From: Gemmatimonas aurantiaca
GTDB lineage: Bacteria; Gemmatimonadota; Gemmatimonadetes; Gemmatimonadales; Gemmatimonadaceae
Assembly: GCF_037190085.1 (NCBI RefSeq)
Contig: NZ_JBBCJO010000009.1
Location: forward strand, 62,001 to 126,000
Direction of reading: 5' to 3'
DNA: 64,000 bases
Part shown: in pieces, positions 50,059 through 58,832 of the stretch
Numbering within the stretch: position 1 is the stretch's first letter
Layout: every line of letters starts with the position of its first letter
Program-made: the position numbers and the translations under genes
The notes under the pieces: generated by a model
Told to the model about the DNA's origin: nothing
The model's input: only the letters and a program-made list of their open reading frames with translations
Database searches by the model: none

Positions 50059-51837
50059 ATGATCGCTTCACTCGTTTCGGAGCTTTCGCGTCGATCGACC
50101 GGTCTGGTCGCGCTGGCCCTACTCGCTGGCGCATGCACCCCGAACGCCGACGGGAACGCGCCTGCCATTCCCGCGCGTGTCGCCGCGACGTTCCCCGAGG
50201 GGTGGCGACTGCCATCGGGCGCACAGCCCACCGCCACGGCGTCCAAGGCCATGGCCGTGAGCAACAGCCCGGCCGCCAGTGAAGCCGCGGTGGAAATTCT
50301 CAAGGCCGGTGGCAACGCGGTGGACGCGGCGGTGGCGCTGGGTTTCGCCCTCACCGTCGCCTGGCCGGAAGCGGGCAATATCGGCGGAGGCGGCTACACG
50401 GTCATTCACATGGCCGACGGCCGCACCGCCGCGATCGATTATCGTGAGATCGCCCCGCTCGCCGCGACGCGCGACATGTATCTCGATGCGAAGGGCAATC
50501 TCACCGACAAGAGCGTCTACGGGCATCTCGCGTCGGGCGTGCCCGGTGCGGTGGCGGGGCTCACCCAATTGCTCGGGAAGTACGGCACGATGCCACTGTC
50601 CCGAGTCATGGCGCCGGCCATCCGTCTCGCCCAGGAGGGATTTGTCGTCGATTCCGCGCTCGCCGGCTCGATCGCGCGCGCGCAGAAGTCGGTGACGCAG
50701 TATTCGCACCACGAGACGCCGTACTTTCCGGGCGGTCAGCCGCTCGCCGCGGGTGCCCGTCTGGTGCAGCCGGAGCTCGCGCGTACGCTGCAGGCCATCG
50801 CCGATTCGGGCGCCGCGGGGTTCTATCGCGGTTGGGTGGCCGATTCACTCGTGGCCGAGATACAGCGTGGCGACGGCATCATGACACGGGAAGATCTCGG
50901 GCGCTACGAAGCCGTCTGGCGTGACGCGCTCAACACCACGTATCGCGACTACACGCTGCTCTCCATGCCCCCGTCTTCGTCGGGTGGCATCGTCGTGGCG
51001 GAGGCGCTCAACATCCTCGAGCAGTATCCGTCGTTGCCGCCCTATGGCAGCACCGAATACTTCCACCTGCTGGGCAGCGCGTATCAGCGCGCCTTCATCG
51101 ATCGCAACGCGAAGCTCGGCGATCCGGCCTTCGTGAAGGTTCCCATCGAGGAGCTCACCAGCAAGAGCTACGCGCAGAAACTCAAGGCAACCATCGGCAC
51201 CGCAGCCTCGCGCACGAAGGAGCTGGAGCCGCTACTGCTCACGCCGGAACGTGAACCGCAGCACACCACGCACTACTCGGTGGTGGACGCGTCCGGCAAC
51301 GCCGTGGCCACGACCACCACGCTCAACAACTCGTGGGGATCGGGTGTGTGGGTGCGCGGTGCGGGTTTCATGCTCAACGACGAGATGGACGACTTTGCCG
51401 CACAACCGGGCAAGCCGAACATGTTCGGACTCGTGCAGGGTGAACAGAACGCCATCCAGCCCGGCAAGCGCATGCTGAGCGCGATGTCACCCACCATCGT
51501 ACTCGACCCGGCGAAGCGGGTGCTGCTGGTGGTGGGCGCCGCAGGCGGTCCGACCATCATCACCGGGACCAGTCAGGTGATTCTCAACGTCATCGACAAT
51601 CACATGACACTCGCCGATGCCATGCGCGCGCCGCGTGTGCATCACCAGGGGCTGCCCGACTCGCTCACGTTCGAAGCGGGCGGCATCCGCGCGGGGGTGC
51701 TCGATTCATTGCGGGCGATGGGGTACGGCATGCGGGAAGTCCGCAGTCTCGTGAACGTGAACGCCATCATGCGCGTGAAGGGCGGCTGGGAAGGTCAGCC
51801 CGAACCGCGGCGCAGTGGTGGTGCGGTGGGCTATTGA
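50059..51837 (+). CDS. ggt: Gamma-glutamyltransferase, lipoprotein
   Basis: 592 residues from ATG 50059. A lipobox (LLAGAC) near residue 26 suggests membrane anchoring after export. The Ntn-hydrolase precursor is complete: large-subunit blocks SNSPAASEAAVEILKAGGNA and GNIGGGGYTV, then the self-cleavage site before TTHYSVVD (catalytic Thr near residue 403), and small-subunit blocks NNSWGSGVWVRGAGFMLNDE and MSPTIVL. It transfers or hydrolyses the gamma-glutamyl group of glutathione and similar peptides in the periplasm. It converges on the FAD monooxygenase gene with a shared terminator. Confidence 0.93.
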   Translation: MIASLVSELSRRSTGLVALALLAGACTPNADGNAPAIPARVAATFPEGWRLPSGAQPTATASKAMAVSNSPAASEAAVEILKAGGNAVDAAVALGFALTVAWPEAGNIGGGGYTVIHMADGRTAAIDYREIAPLAATRDMYLDAKGNLTDKSVYGHLASGVPGAVAGLTQLLGKYGTMPLSRVMAPAIRLAQEGFVVDSALAGSIARAQKSVTQYSHHETPYFPGGQPLAAGARLVQPELARTLQAIADSGAAGFYRGWVADSLVAEIQRGDGIMTREDLGRYEAVWRDALNTTYRDYTLLSMPPSSSGGIVVAEALNILEQYPSLPPYGSTEYFHLLGSAYQRAFIDRNAKLGDPAFVKVPIEELTSKSYAQKLKATIGTAASRTKELEPLLLTPEREPQHTTHYSVVDASGNAVATTTTLNNSWGSGVWVRGAGFMLNDEMDDFAAQPGKPNMFGLVQGEQNAIQPGKRMLSAMSPTIVLDPAKRVLLVVGAAGGPTIITGTSQVILNVIDNHMTLADAMRAPRVHHQGLPDSLTFEAGGIRAGVLDSLRAMGYGMREVRSLVNVNAIMRVKGGWEGQPEPRRSGGAVGY

Positions 51838-51859
51838 GACGTCCGGAGCACGGATGACA

Positions 51860-51899
51860 CGTCGCCACCCGTCTGGAATACTTAGGACGGGTGGCGACG
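51860..51899. terminator. Hairpin between convergent ggt and monooxygenase genes
   Basis: CGTCGCCACCCGTC (51860-51873) pairs perfectly with GACGGGTGGCGACG (51886-51899), 14 bp, 12-base AT-rich loop. Placed between two converging stops, it can serve both strands. Confidence 0.65.
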
Positions 51900-51906
51900 C
51901 CGGGCT

Positions 51907-53457
51907 TCAACGCACTCCCGCAATCACGTCGGGGGAAAGCCACCGCGAGAGGGCTTGAACGACTTCGCCGACGTCCGGCTCATCGTCGCTGGCCCACGCC
52001 ACGACACCATCGGGCCGGACCAATACCGCGTGTAGCCCCAGCCGGTCCTTTGCTTTGCGCTTCGCGTATTCGACCGTGTTTCCCAGACGGTGGCCTATCG
52101 TTCGAAGCCCTGGATGGTCATCGAAGTCGAGCAGCACACCAATGCCTTTGTGAAGCAGCACGCCAAGCCGCGTGCCGTCCTCGAACTCGAAGTCCGGACA
52201 ACTGCGGCCCACCAACGGGTGCTCACCGCCAAGATCGTAGCGCAACGAAACGCCCCACACCCGTTCGGCGAAGTATGTCGCACCGTCGCGCGTGTCGATG
52301 AGGTCGCGAACGACGGCCTGCAACGCACGCGCATCCGGTCGCATCAATGCGACCTGCGCCCGCGTCCAGTCGAGGACGCGCGCGCCGATCGGATGTCGTT
52401 CGGCGGTATAGCTGTCGAGCAAGCCCTCGGGTGCATCACCGCGAATGGTCGCGGCGAGCTTCCATCCGAGATTCATCGCGTCTCCAATGCCGAGGTTCAG
52501 GCCCTGTCCACCCAACGGCGAATGAATGTGCGCCGCATCGCCGGCCAGCAGCACACGTCCTCTGCGATAGGTCGTGGCCTGTTTCGAGCGGTCGGTCCAG
52601 GTCGAGGCGACCTGCAATGCGTCGACCGTCACGTCCACGGCCGACACACGACGCAAGACCTCCTGCACGTGCTCGCGCGTCAGTGCATCCGTGCGATGGA
52701 ATGCACCTCCATCAAAATCGGCGATGGCGATCGTGCCCGGTTGCCACTGCGTGTACATCCCGGCCGATGTGTAGTGACGGCCGAGCGGAAGCATCGAAGG
52801 GTCGGCCATGTCGACCTGCACGGAGTATCCCGTGAATTCGGGTTCCGTGCCCACGAACCCGAAGCCGCCCTGCTTGCGCACCGTGCTGCGACCTCCGTCG
52901 CAACCCACCAGCCAACGTGCACGCAGATGTCGTTCGCCGGCATGGACGACGACGTCATCGTCCGTCGCCTCGAAATCTTCCACGCCATGGCCACGCCGGA
53001 TTTCGACACCCAGGGACAGCGCATGTGCAGCCAGCACGTGCTCGAGGTGTTCCATCTCGACGCCCTGTTGCGCGTCCGCGGGACCGGGCAGACGGTACGT
53101 CCACCGCGACACGTCGATGTTGGCGTAGTCGAACTGGATGCCCGCGAAGTGACCGGCGGGCCCACGACGCTCTGCCCCCGACGCCGCCGATGCGGGTCTG
53201 GGTTGACCGTCACCGCGCGATGACGAGGCAATCTGCTCCAGCAGTCCGCGGCGGTAGAACGCCTCGATGCTCGGTCCCCAGAGTCCGCGCAAACCGAAAG
53301 GGAGTCGCTTGAGCGGCGAATGCGGCGTGGCGGATTGCTCCAGTACCAGAACGGAAACGCCCGCGAGGCGCAGTTCGCGCGCCAGGAACAGGCCGACAGG
53401 ACCGGCTCCGGCAATGACGACGTCGTACAGCGAAGAATGGGAATGCGGGTGGTGCAT
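51907..53457 (-). CDS. FAD-dependent aromatic hydroxylase-type monooxygenase
   Basis: 516 residues from ATG 53457. FAD-binding motifs: AGAGPVGLFLA near residue 17, the DG motif VGCDGGRSTVRK near 180, and the GD motif LLAGDAAHIHSPLGGQGLNL near 300. The C-terminal ~100 residues (VGRSCPDFEFEDGTRLGVLL) form the thioredoxin-like domain found in phenol hydroxylase-type members. It inserts one oxygen atom into an aromatic or polyketide substrate using NAD(P)H; the substrate is unknown. It stands alone, with an unusually structured 5-prime region upstream. Confidence 0.85.
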   Translation of the reverse strand: MHHPHSHSSLYDVVIAGAGPVGLFLARELRLAGVSVLVLEQSATPHSPLKRLPFGLRGLWGPSIEAFYRRGLLEQIASSSRGDGQPRPASAASGAERRGPAGHFAGIQFDYANIDVSRWTYRLPGPADAQQGVEMEHLEHVLAAHALSLGVEIRRGHGVEDFEATDDDVVVHAGERHLRARWLVGCDGGRSTVRKQGGFGFVGTEPEFTGYSVQVDMADPSMLPLGRHYTSAGMYTQWQPGTIAIADFDGGAFHRTDALTREHVQEVLRRVSAVDVTVDALQVASTWTDRSKQATTYRRGRVLLAGDAAHIHSPLGGQGLNLGIGDAMNLGWKLAATIRGDAPEGLLDSYTAERHPIGARVLDWTRAQVALMRPDARALQAVVRDLIDTRDGATYFAERVWGVSLRYDLGGEHPLVGRSCPDFEFEDGTRLGVLLHKGIGVLLDFDDHPGLRTIGHRLGNTVEYAKRKAKDRLGLHAVLVRPDGVVAWASDDEPDVGEVVQALSRWLSPDVIAGVR

Positions 53458-53462
53458 GAATG

Positions 53463-53725
53463 GCTCCGGTGTGGGGTCGATGCGATCGTTCCACCGGAGC
53501 GTTCCCCGAGCCGGGAATCCACGCCGACGAACGAAGGGACGCATGGCGTCCGTTGTTCGTCGTGGGGATCCCGTGCACGAGGCCAAAGACCAGAGCTTTC
53601 GTTACCGAAAGGACTTGGGCTTACCAGACCAAGTCTGCCTTTTCCGACACGAGCATTGTACTGGCGTACGATTGGAGCGGCAACGGGGTGCCTGTCGCGA
53701 TGGACAGACACCCCGTTGTGTTTTT
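53463..53725 (+). ncRNA. Candidate structured small RNA with terminator
   Basis: Five successive hairpins fill this gap. GCTCCGGTG/CACCGGAGC is at 53463-53500. CGACGAAC/GTTCGTCG encloses GGACGC/GCGTCC at 53525-53562. CTTTCG/CGAAAG with loop TTAC is at 53596-53611. GACTTGG/CCAAGTC is at 53612-53635. The last is a long stem CAACGGGGTG/CACCCCGTTG with inner CTGTC/GACAG at 53681-53718, followed by TGTTTTT. The T tract gives it plus-strand polarity, but the neighbouring genes are both on the minus strand. I do not recognise it as tmRNA, RNase P, SRP or 6S RNA. The first two hairpins could instead belong to the leader of the monooxygenase gene. Confidence 0.5.
53681..53725 (+). terminator. Strong plus-strand Rho-independent terminator
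   Basis: Ten-base-pair stem CAACGGGGTG/CACCCCGTTG, one mismatch, five further pairs CTGTC/GACAG, six-base loop, then TGTTTTT. No plus-strand protein gene lies upstream of it. Confidence 0.8.
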
Positions 53726-53797
53726 CGCTATGTGCTGCCGTGTCGCGCTACGAGTTCGGAAACGCCCTGTTCTCGTGCTGACGCGTGCTCGTGTTCG

Positions 53798-54682
53798 TTA
53801 CGGCGCCGGTACGGGGCGCACCGTCACCGGGGCGTCGAGCGTGGCACTGATGGCAGCGCCGCTACCCAGGCAGGTATCGAAGTCGGCCGTGGCCGCCGCC
53901 GCTGCCGTACCGGCCGCCGCACCAGCCGCCGCACCGATCACCGTTCCCTTGGTGTTCTTGCCGATCACCTGACCCGCGATGGCGCCGAGGATGGCACCGC
54001 CGGCCACCTTCTTGGCATCCGTGCCCTTCGACGCGCTGCGCACGCGCTCGGTGCTCGCCGTCTGCACCGTGGCTTCGAGCGGATAGGTACGCCCGCCGTA
54101 CTGCACGCTCACGAGGCGCACACGCAGGTAGGTCTGATCGTTGGAATTCTTGGCCGTCTTGGCTTCCGTGACTTCGAACGTGGCCGTCGCGCCTTCCGGG
54201 ATGGTCACGCCGTTGGATGCCTGCACCGACTCGGTCAGCGCGCCGGTGAACTTGTCGCCGGCGGCCACGGTGTTGCTGCACACCTTGCTGTTGGCCACGA
54301 ACTTGAGCGACGTACCCGCGGCGACCGTGCCCTCCACCGGTGCCGCTGGCGCGGCCGGTGCGGGCGTAGCAGGTGCCGGGGCCGGCGTGCTCGTGCTCGG
54401 CTTGCTGGGCGCCGGCTTCGGCGTGGACGGGCGCGTGGCCGGCCGGTTGGGGGCCGGAGCGGCCGGAGCTGGCGTCACCGGCTCCGGAGCCGGCACGTCC
54501 TGCAGCTGCGGCTGGACGCTGTCCCGCTGCGCCATGGCCAGATCGCGGCCCAGGGCCGTGTCACTGCTCAGCGCGGCAGAATCGGTCTTGTCGCCGCCGC
54601 ATGCCGCGAGAGCGGCCAGCGCCAGCGTGGACAGGAGCACCGCCGAGCCAGTCCGGCGGAACGTACGCGTATATTCACCCAT
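53798..54682 (-). CDS. Lipoprotein with Pro/Ala-rich linker and glycine-zipper domain
   Basis: 294 residues from ATG 54682. The N-terminus is a lipoprotein signal (LALAALAACGG). A long Pro/Ala/Thr linker (~60-115) follows, then a compact beta domain (residues ~125-215). A glycine-zipper stretch comes near the end (AGGAILGAIAGQVIGKN, then VIGAAAGAAAGTAAAAAT), as in outer-membrane-associated SlyB/YMGG-type proteins. It is probably a periplasmic or outer-membrane structural lipoprotein. It is divergent from the ABC exporter; a 13-base tandem repeat lies in its leader. Confidence 0.7.
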   Translation of the reverse strand: MGEYTRTFRRTGSAVLLSTLALAALAACGGDKTDSAALSSDTALGRDLAMAQRDSVQPQLQDVPAPEPVTPAPAAPAPNRPATRPSTPKPAPSKPSTSTPAPAPATPAPAAPAAPVEGTVAAGTSLKFVANSKVCSNTVAAGDKFTGALTESVQASNGVTIPEGATATFEVTEAKTAKNSNDQTYLRVRLVSVQYGGRTYPLEATVQTASTERVRSASKGTDAKKVAGGAILGAIAGQVIGKNTKGTVIGAAAGAAAGTAAAAATADFDTCLGSGAAISATLDAPVTVRPVPAP

Positions 54683-54701
54683 GATGAGAACTCCCGGTGG
54701 A

Positions 54702-54727
54702 AAGGATCGTTCTGAAGGATCGTTCTG
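54702..54727. repeat. Perfect tandem repeat in the lipoprotein leader
   Basis: AAGGATCGTTCTG occurs twice in a row (54702-54714, 54715-54727), 20 bp upstream of the lipoprotein start codon and inside the divergent promoter region. Confidence 0.6.
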
Positions 54728-54821
54728 TGTGTATGGCCGTTGATCCCGGACGCCGCGTGGCCGGCTCGCGGACCCCGGCTTTCGGAGACGCTTCGGAAAC
54801 CGGAGCGGTCGCGCCTCGCGG

Positions 54822-56615
54822 ATGACCGGAATTAACCAGAGTTCGGCGAGGATGCCAGCGCGTAACACGCTCCGGAGGCTCCTCCCCTATTACCACCCCT
54901 ACCGGCTCCAGGTTGCGGTGGGGCTCGGTGCCGTGGTGGCGGCGGCCGCCCTAGCCACCCTCGTCCCGTCATTCTTGCAGCGGGGCATCGACGCGATCCG
55001 TGACGGAAGTCACCTCAGTGAGGTGGTCACCCTCGGAATTGTGATGCTCATCACGGCCGTGGGGAGCGGGGCCCTGCGGTTCGTCATGCGGCTCCTGTTG
55101 AACGGCCTCAGCCGGCGAATCGAGACCGATCTGCGACGCGACGTCTTCGCCCGGCTGACCGCCCTGGATGCGGCGTGGTTCGGGCGGTGGCGCACGGGCG
55201 ATCTGATGGCCCGCCTGACCAACGATCTGAGCGCCGTGCGCATGGCCGCCGGTCCCGCGGTCATGTATTTCGCCAACACCGTGTTCGGCGGGCTGTTTGC
55301 GCTGGTCATGATGGTGCGCATCAGTCCTCTGCTGACCGGCGCGGCTCTGCTGCCCATGCTGGGATTGCCGATCCTCATGCTGCGGCTCGGCAAACGGGTG
55401 CACGATCGATTCGAAGCCGTGCAGGGGCAGTTCAGCCTCCTGAGCAGCCGGGCGCAGGAGAATCTCTCCGGCGTACGCGTGGTGCGCGCATATCGTCAGG
55501 AAGAGCCCGAGATCGCCCGATATGGCGCGCTGGGCAACGATTACCTGACCGCCAACGTCCGTCTGGCGCAGCTCAATGGCCTGATGAATCCGGGCTTCGC
55601 GCTGCTCGCGGGACTGGGGACGGCCGTGACGATCGGCGTGGGCGGACGGCTGCTGATCGCCGACCGGATCACGGTGGGAGGCTTCGTGGCGTTCGGCATC
55701 TATCTCGCGATGCTCACCTGGCCGCTGATCGCGCTGGGGTGGACGACCAATCTCTTTCAGCGCGGTGCCGCGTCGATGACACGCGTCCTGGAACTGCTCG
55801 ACGCCACCCCGGACATGGTGCACGATCGTGGTCAGGAAACCACGCGCGGACACCGCATCGAATTCCGCGACGTGTGGTTCCATTACCCCGCGCGCGATCG
55901 GAACGAGGTGGAGCCCCGCTGGGTGCTGCGCGACATCAGTTTCAGCATTCCGGCCGGCGGCACGCTGGCGATCGTGGGCGCCACCGGTTCGGGGAAGAGT
56001 GCCTTGATGGATCTCGTACCCCGCCTCTTCGATCCGCAGCGGGGACAGATTCTGGTGGACGGTGTGGACACACAGCTGCTGTCGCTCACCACACTGCGCG
56101 CGGCCATCGGGTATGTACCGCAGGAAGCGCTGCTGTTCAGCGAGACCGTCGGCGAGAACATCGCCTATGGTGCACCGGACGCCTCACCGGCGCGCCTCGA
56201 CGAAGCAGCGGAGATCGCCCAGCTGCGCGACACGATCACCGCGCTCCCCGATGCCTACGACACACGACTGGGTGAACGCGGCATCAACCTGTCGGGCGGA
56301 CAGAAACAACGCACCGCCCTGGCGCGCGCGCTGGCCCGTCAGCCCGGCATCGTACTGCTCGACGACGCGCTGTCGGCCGTGGACACGCACACCGAAGCGG
56401 CCATCCTGCACGCGCTACGCAGTGCACTGCACGGTCGCACGGCGCTCATCACGTCACACCGCGTGAGCGCCGTGCGGGAAGCCGATCACATCATCGTGCT
56501 CGAGGATGGCGCCATCGTGGAGCAGGGAACGCACGATCTGCTGCTCGAACTGGGTGGACGCTACGCGGCACTCTGGCAGCGTCAGCAACTGCTCGACGCC
56601 ATCGAAGCCGCGTAG
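54822..56615 (+). CDS. ABC exporter, fused permease and ATPase (MsbA/LmrA type)
   Basis: 597 residues from ATG 54822; ATG 54852 is an alternative. Six membrane helices in the first ~320 residues are followed by an ABC domain: Walker A GATGSGKSAL (~390), signature LSGGQ (~490), Walker B IVLLDDALSAVD (~512) and His switch ITSHR. One half-transporter per polypeptide, working as a homodimer or with a partner not seen here. Lipid or drug export is typical for this group; the substrate is not evident. Confidence 0.88.
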   Translation: MTGINQSSARMPARNTLRRLLPYYHPYRLQVAVGLGAVVAAAALATLVPSFLQRGIDAIRDGSHLSEVVTLGIVMLITAVGSGALRFVMRLLLNGLSRRIETDLRRDVFARLTALDAAWFGRWRTGDLMARLTNDLSAVRMAAGPAVMYFANTVFGGLFALVMMVRISPLLTGAALLPMLGLPILMLRLGKRVHDRFEAVQGQFSLLSSRAQENLSGVRVVRAYRQEEPEIARYGALGNDYLTANVRLAQLNGLMNPGFALLAGLGTAVTIGVGGRLLIADRITVGGFVAFGIYLAMLTWPLIALGWTTNLFQRGAASMTRVLELLDATPDMVHDRGQETTRGHRIEFRDVWFHYPARDRNEVEPRWVLRDISFSIPAGGTLAIVGATGSGKSALMDLVPRLFDPQRGQILVDGVDTQLLSLTTLRAAIGYVPQEALLFSETVGENIAYGAPDASPARLDEAAEIAQLRDTITALPDAYDTRLGERGINLSGGQKQRTALARALARQPGIVLLDDALSAVDTHTEAAILHALRSALHGRTALITSHRVSAVREADHIIVLEDGAIVEQGTHDLLLELGGRYAALWQRQQLLDAIEAA

Positions 56616-56663
56616 CCCGGGTTGCAGGACCGGCGACACGCCGGCGATGGCCGTGCCCGGCGT

Positions 56664-57389
56664 TTACAGCCGCTCGACGAGGAACGCCGGTGTCAGCGGC
56701 TGCAGGAACGCGGCGAGTCGCTCGAACCATCCGGTGAACATCAGCACACCGACGATCACCAGCAGGATGCCGGCGATGCGATTCACCCGGCCCAGATTGT
56801 GGCGGAACTTCTGGAAGAAGCCCAGGAATCGTTCGAGCGCGAGCGCGCTGAGCAGAAACGGCACGGCGAGCCCCAGCGAGTAGAACGACAGCAGGGTGAT
56901 CCCCTTCGTCAGCTCCGTTTCGTTGGCGGCAAGCAGCAGAATCGCTCCCAGCGTCGGGCCGAGGCATGGTGTCCATCCCGCACCGAACGCGATGCCCACG
57001 AGCACCGTGCCCAGATAACCAATGGGTTTGTCGCTCAGATGAACGCGGCGCTCCTGCTGCAGCGCGCCGAAACGCAGCACATCGAGCATCCAGAGTCCCA
57101 TGAGGACCATGAGCACACCGCCGACACGCGCGATCCACACCCGGTATTCGCGCAACAACTGCCCGAAGGCGCTCGCCCCCGCGCCGAGTGCGATGAAGAT
57201 GAACGAGAAGCCCAGCACAAAGAGTGTCGCGTGCAGCAGCGCCGTACGGCGCGCGCGCGAAACATCGTCGAGTCCCATGCCCGTGATGAACGTGACATAG
57301 GAGGGTACCAGCGGCAGCACGCAGGGACTCAGGAAACTGAGCAGGCCCGCGGTGAACGCAACGAGAACAGTGAGTGATTCAGGAGCCAC
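56664..57389 (-). CDS. ccdA: Cytochrome c biogenesis protein CcdA (DsbD membrane domain)
   Basis: 241 residues from GTG 57389. Six membrane helices with the two reactive cysteines in SPCVLPLVPSY (TM1) and TPCLGPTLGA (TM4). It carries reducing power across the inner membrane from thioredoxin to periplasmic partners, for cytochrome c maturation or disulfide isomerisation. No thioredoxin-like partner is next to it. It converges with the ABC exporter. Confidence 0.92.
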   Translation of the reverse strand: MAPESLTVLVAFTAGLLSFLSPCVLPLVPSYVTFITGMGLDDVSRARRTALLHATLFVLGFSFIFIALGAGASAFGQLLREYRVWIARVGGVLMVLMGLWMLDVLRFGALQQERRVHLSDKPIGYLGTVLVGIAFGAGWTPCLGPTLGAILLLAANETELTKGITLLSFYSLGLAVPFLLSALALERFLGFFQKFRHNLGRVNRIAGILLVIVGVLMFTGWFERLAAFLQPLTPAFLVERL

Positions 57390-57449
57390 GATGGAGAATC
57401 CGCGAAAGATGATGAGTCGACGGTGAGCAACGAGGAAATGGGGCAGCCG

Positions 57450-57941
57450 CTATCGGCTATTGCCCCGTCGACAGCTTCCGCAGAGACCGTGAATCACGAG
57501 GCGGTGACGCTGCCGTGAATAGTCGTGCGCTTCCGCCAGCACCGTCGTCATGCGCTCGAGACGTTCATCGCGGAACTCGGTGACCTTGCCGCATACCGAG
57601 CAGATGAGGTGTTCATGATTGGGAACCCCACGCGCTGCTTCGTAGCGTTTGAACCCTTCGCCGAAATCGCGCTCCACCACCAACCCGCTGCGCACAAGCA
57701 CTTCCAGCGTGCGATACACCGTGGCCGTACCGGCACTGGCACCGGCAAGCCGGAGTTCGGCGGCCACCTCCTCGGCCGAGAGGTGTCGGTCGGTACTCAA
57801 CACCGCGTCGGCAATGGCGAGGCGCTGCGACGTGGCCGGCAGATTGTGGTCACGCAGGAATGCACGGAACGCCCGACGGTCGGCCTCGATGGCCGCGGCG
57901 TCCGCGTCACTCGTCGGGTGTCCGGGTCCGGTCTCGCTCAC
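57450..57941 (-). CDS. Fur-family metal-responsive repressor
   Basis: 163 residues from GTG 57941. Winged helix (ATSQRLAIADAVLSTDRHLS, then ASAGTATVYRTLEVLVRSGL), the metal region NHEHLICSVCGKVTEF, and a second Cys pair CGSCRRG at the end, giving the structural zinc site. Whether it is Fur, Zur or PerR cannot be decided by eye. It follows the acidic-protein gene by 8 bases, same direction. Confidence 0.88.
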   Translation of the reverse strand: MSETGPGHPTSDADAAAIEADRRAFRAFLRDHNLPATSQRLAIADAVLSTDRHLSAEEVAAELRLAGASAGTATVYRTLEVLVRSGLVVERDFGEGFKRYEAARGVPNHEHLICSVCGKVTEFRDERLERMTTVLAEAHDYSRQRHRLVIHGLCGSCRRGNSR

Positions 57942-57949
57942 GTCGCGGG

Positions 57950-58696
57950 TTACCCCAGGGTGACCCGCAGGGCGCGCGCGATCTGCGCCGCGGAATAGCG
58001 CACGATCTCGGACTCCTCACCCGCGCGACGCTGCACACCACGCACGACCGTTTCCACCGTGACGAGCGGCGCGTCGGCTTCGGCCTTCACACTGGACTCC
58101 CACTTGCCGCGCTCGGGCCCCTTGATGATGTAGCGATAGCGGGCCGTGTACACCGTGTGACGCTCGGGTCGCTCCGGCGGAGTGTCCAGGGCCGCGCTGT
58201 CGGCCTCGGCTGCGATGACGGTTTCGTCGAGAACATCGTCGGAGGCATCGTCGACGAGGTTCTCATCCGCTGCATCACCACTCGTCTCTTCGACGTCGGC
58301 AACGGCGTCCGGCACACCCGTCGCATCGGCGACGTGGTCGATGACCAGATCCGAATCCGCATCCGGATTCAGGCTCGCGTCGGTGTCGGCCTCCGCCTCC
58401 ACATTCACGTCGCCGGCCGCCTCCGCTTCGAATGGCAGCTCGGGCTCGACCTCCGGATCGCCGTCGGCCTGCGCTTCGGACACCGTCGAGCGTGCCGCCA
58501 GCACGGCAATCCCGGTTTCGAGCGTTCCCTGCCGCAACGGCGAGAACAGGTGCAACTCCTCGATGCAATCCAGCGGGATCTCGGTGATCACCGCGCGCAG
58601 AAAGCGTTCGGTGATCTCGGAGACGGGGGCATCGGCGCGATCGGGGAGCGCGGGCGTTACGGGAACGGACTCGGAGAGCTGGGCGTCGTCGGACAC
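57950..58696 (-). CDS. Acidic low-complexity protein of unknown function
   Basis: 248 residues from GTG 58696. Residues ~70-175 are a strongly acidic Glu/Asp/Ala-rich tract, and the ends are more ordered: TERFLRAVITEIPLDCIEEL near the start and YTARYRYIIKGPERGKWESS near the end. No signal peptide, no membrane segment, no recognised domain. It lies directly upstream of the Fur-family gene (8-bp gap) and is probably co-transcribed. Confidence 0.55.
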   Translation of the reverse strand: MSDDAQLSESVPVTPALPDRADAPVSEITERFLRAVITEIPLDCIEELHLFSPLRQGTLETGIAVLAARSTVSEAQADGDPEVEPELPFEAEAAGDVNVEAEADTDASLNPDADSDLVIDHVADATGVPDAVADVEETSGDAADENLVDDASDDVLDETVIAAEADSAALDTPPERPERHTVYTARYRYIIKGPERGKWESSVKAEADAPLVTVETVVRGVQRRAGEESEIVRYSAAQIARALRVTLG

Positions 58697-58832
58697 AGAG
58701 GCGCTGGAGCATTCGTCGGAAGTTCACCGGAGACCGTCGCGCGTCTCCGGCGTGCCCCACATCCGTGAGGCCATGTCGAAAGATAGCCGATTGAGAGGCA
58801 ATCCTGGTGTCCGGGGCCTCCCTGCCCGCTGC

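Noticed and set aside
56630..56644. Terminator between the ABC exporter and ccdA
   Set aside because: Only a 6-bp stem (CCGGCG/CGCCGG, 3-base loop) without T tract; too weak in GC-rich sequence to claim.
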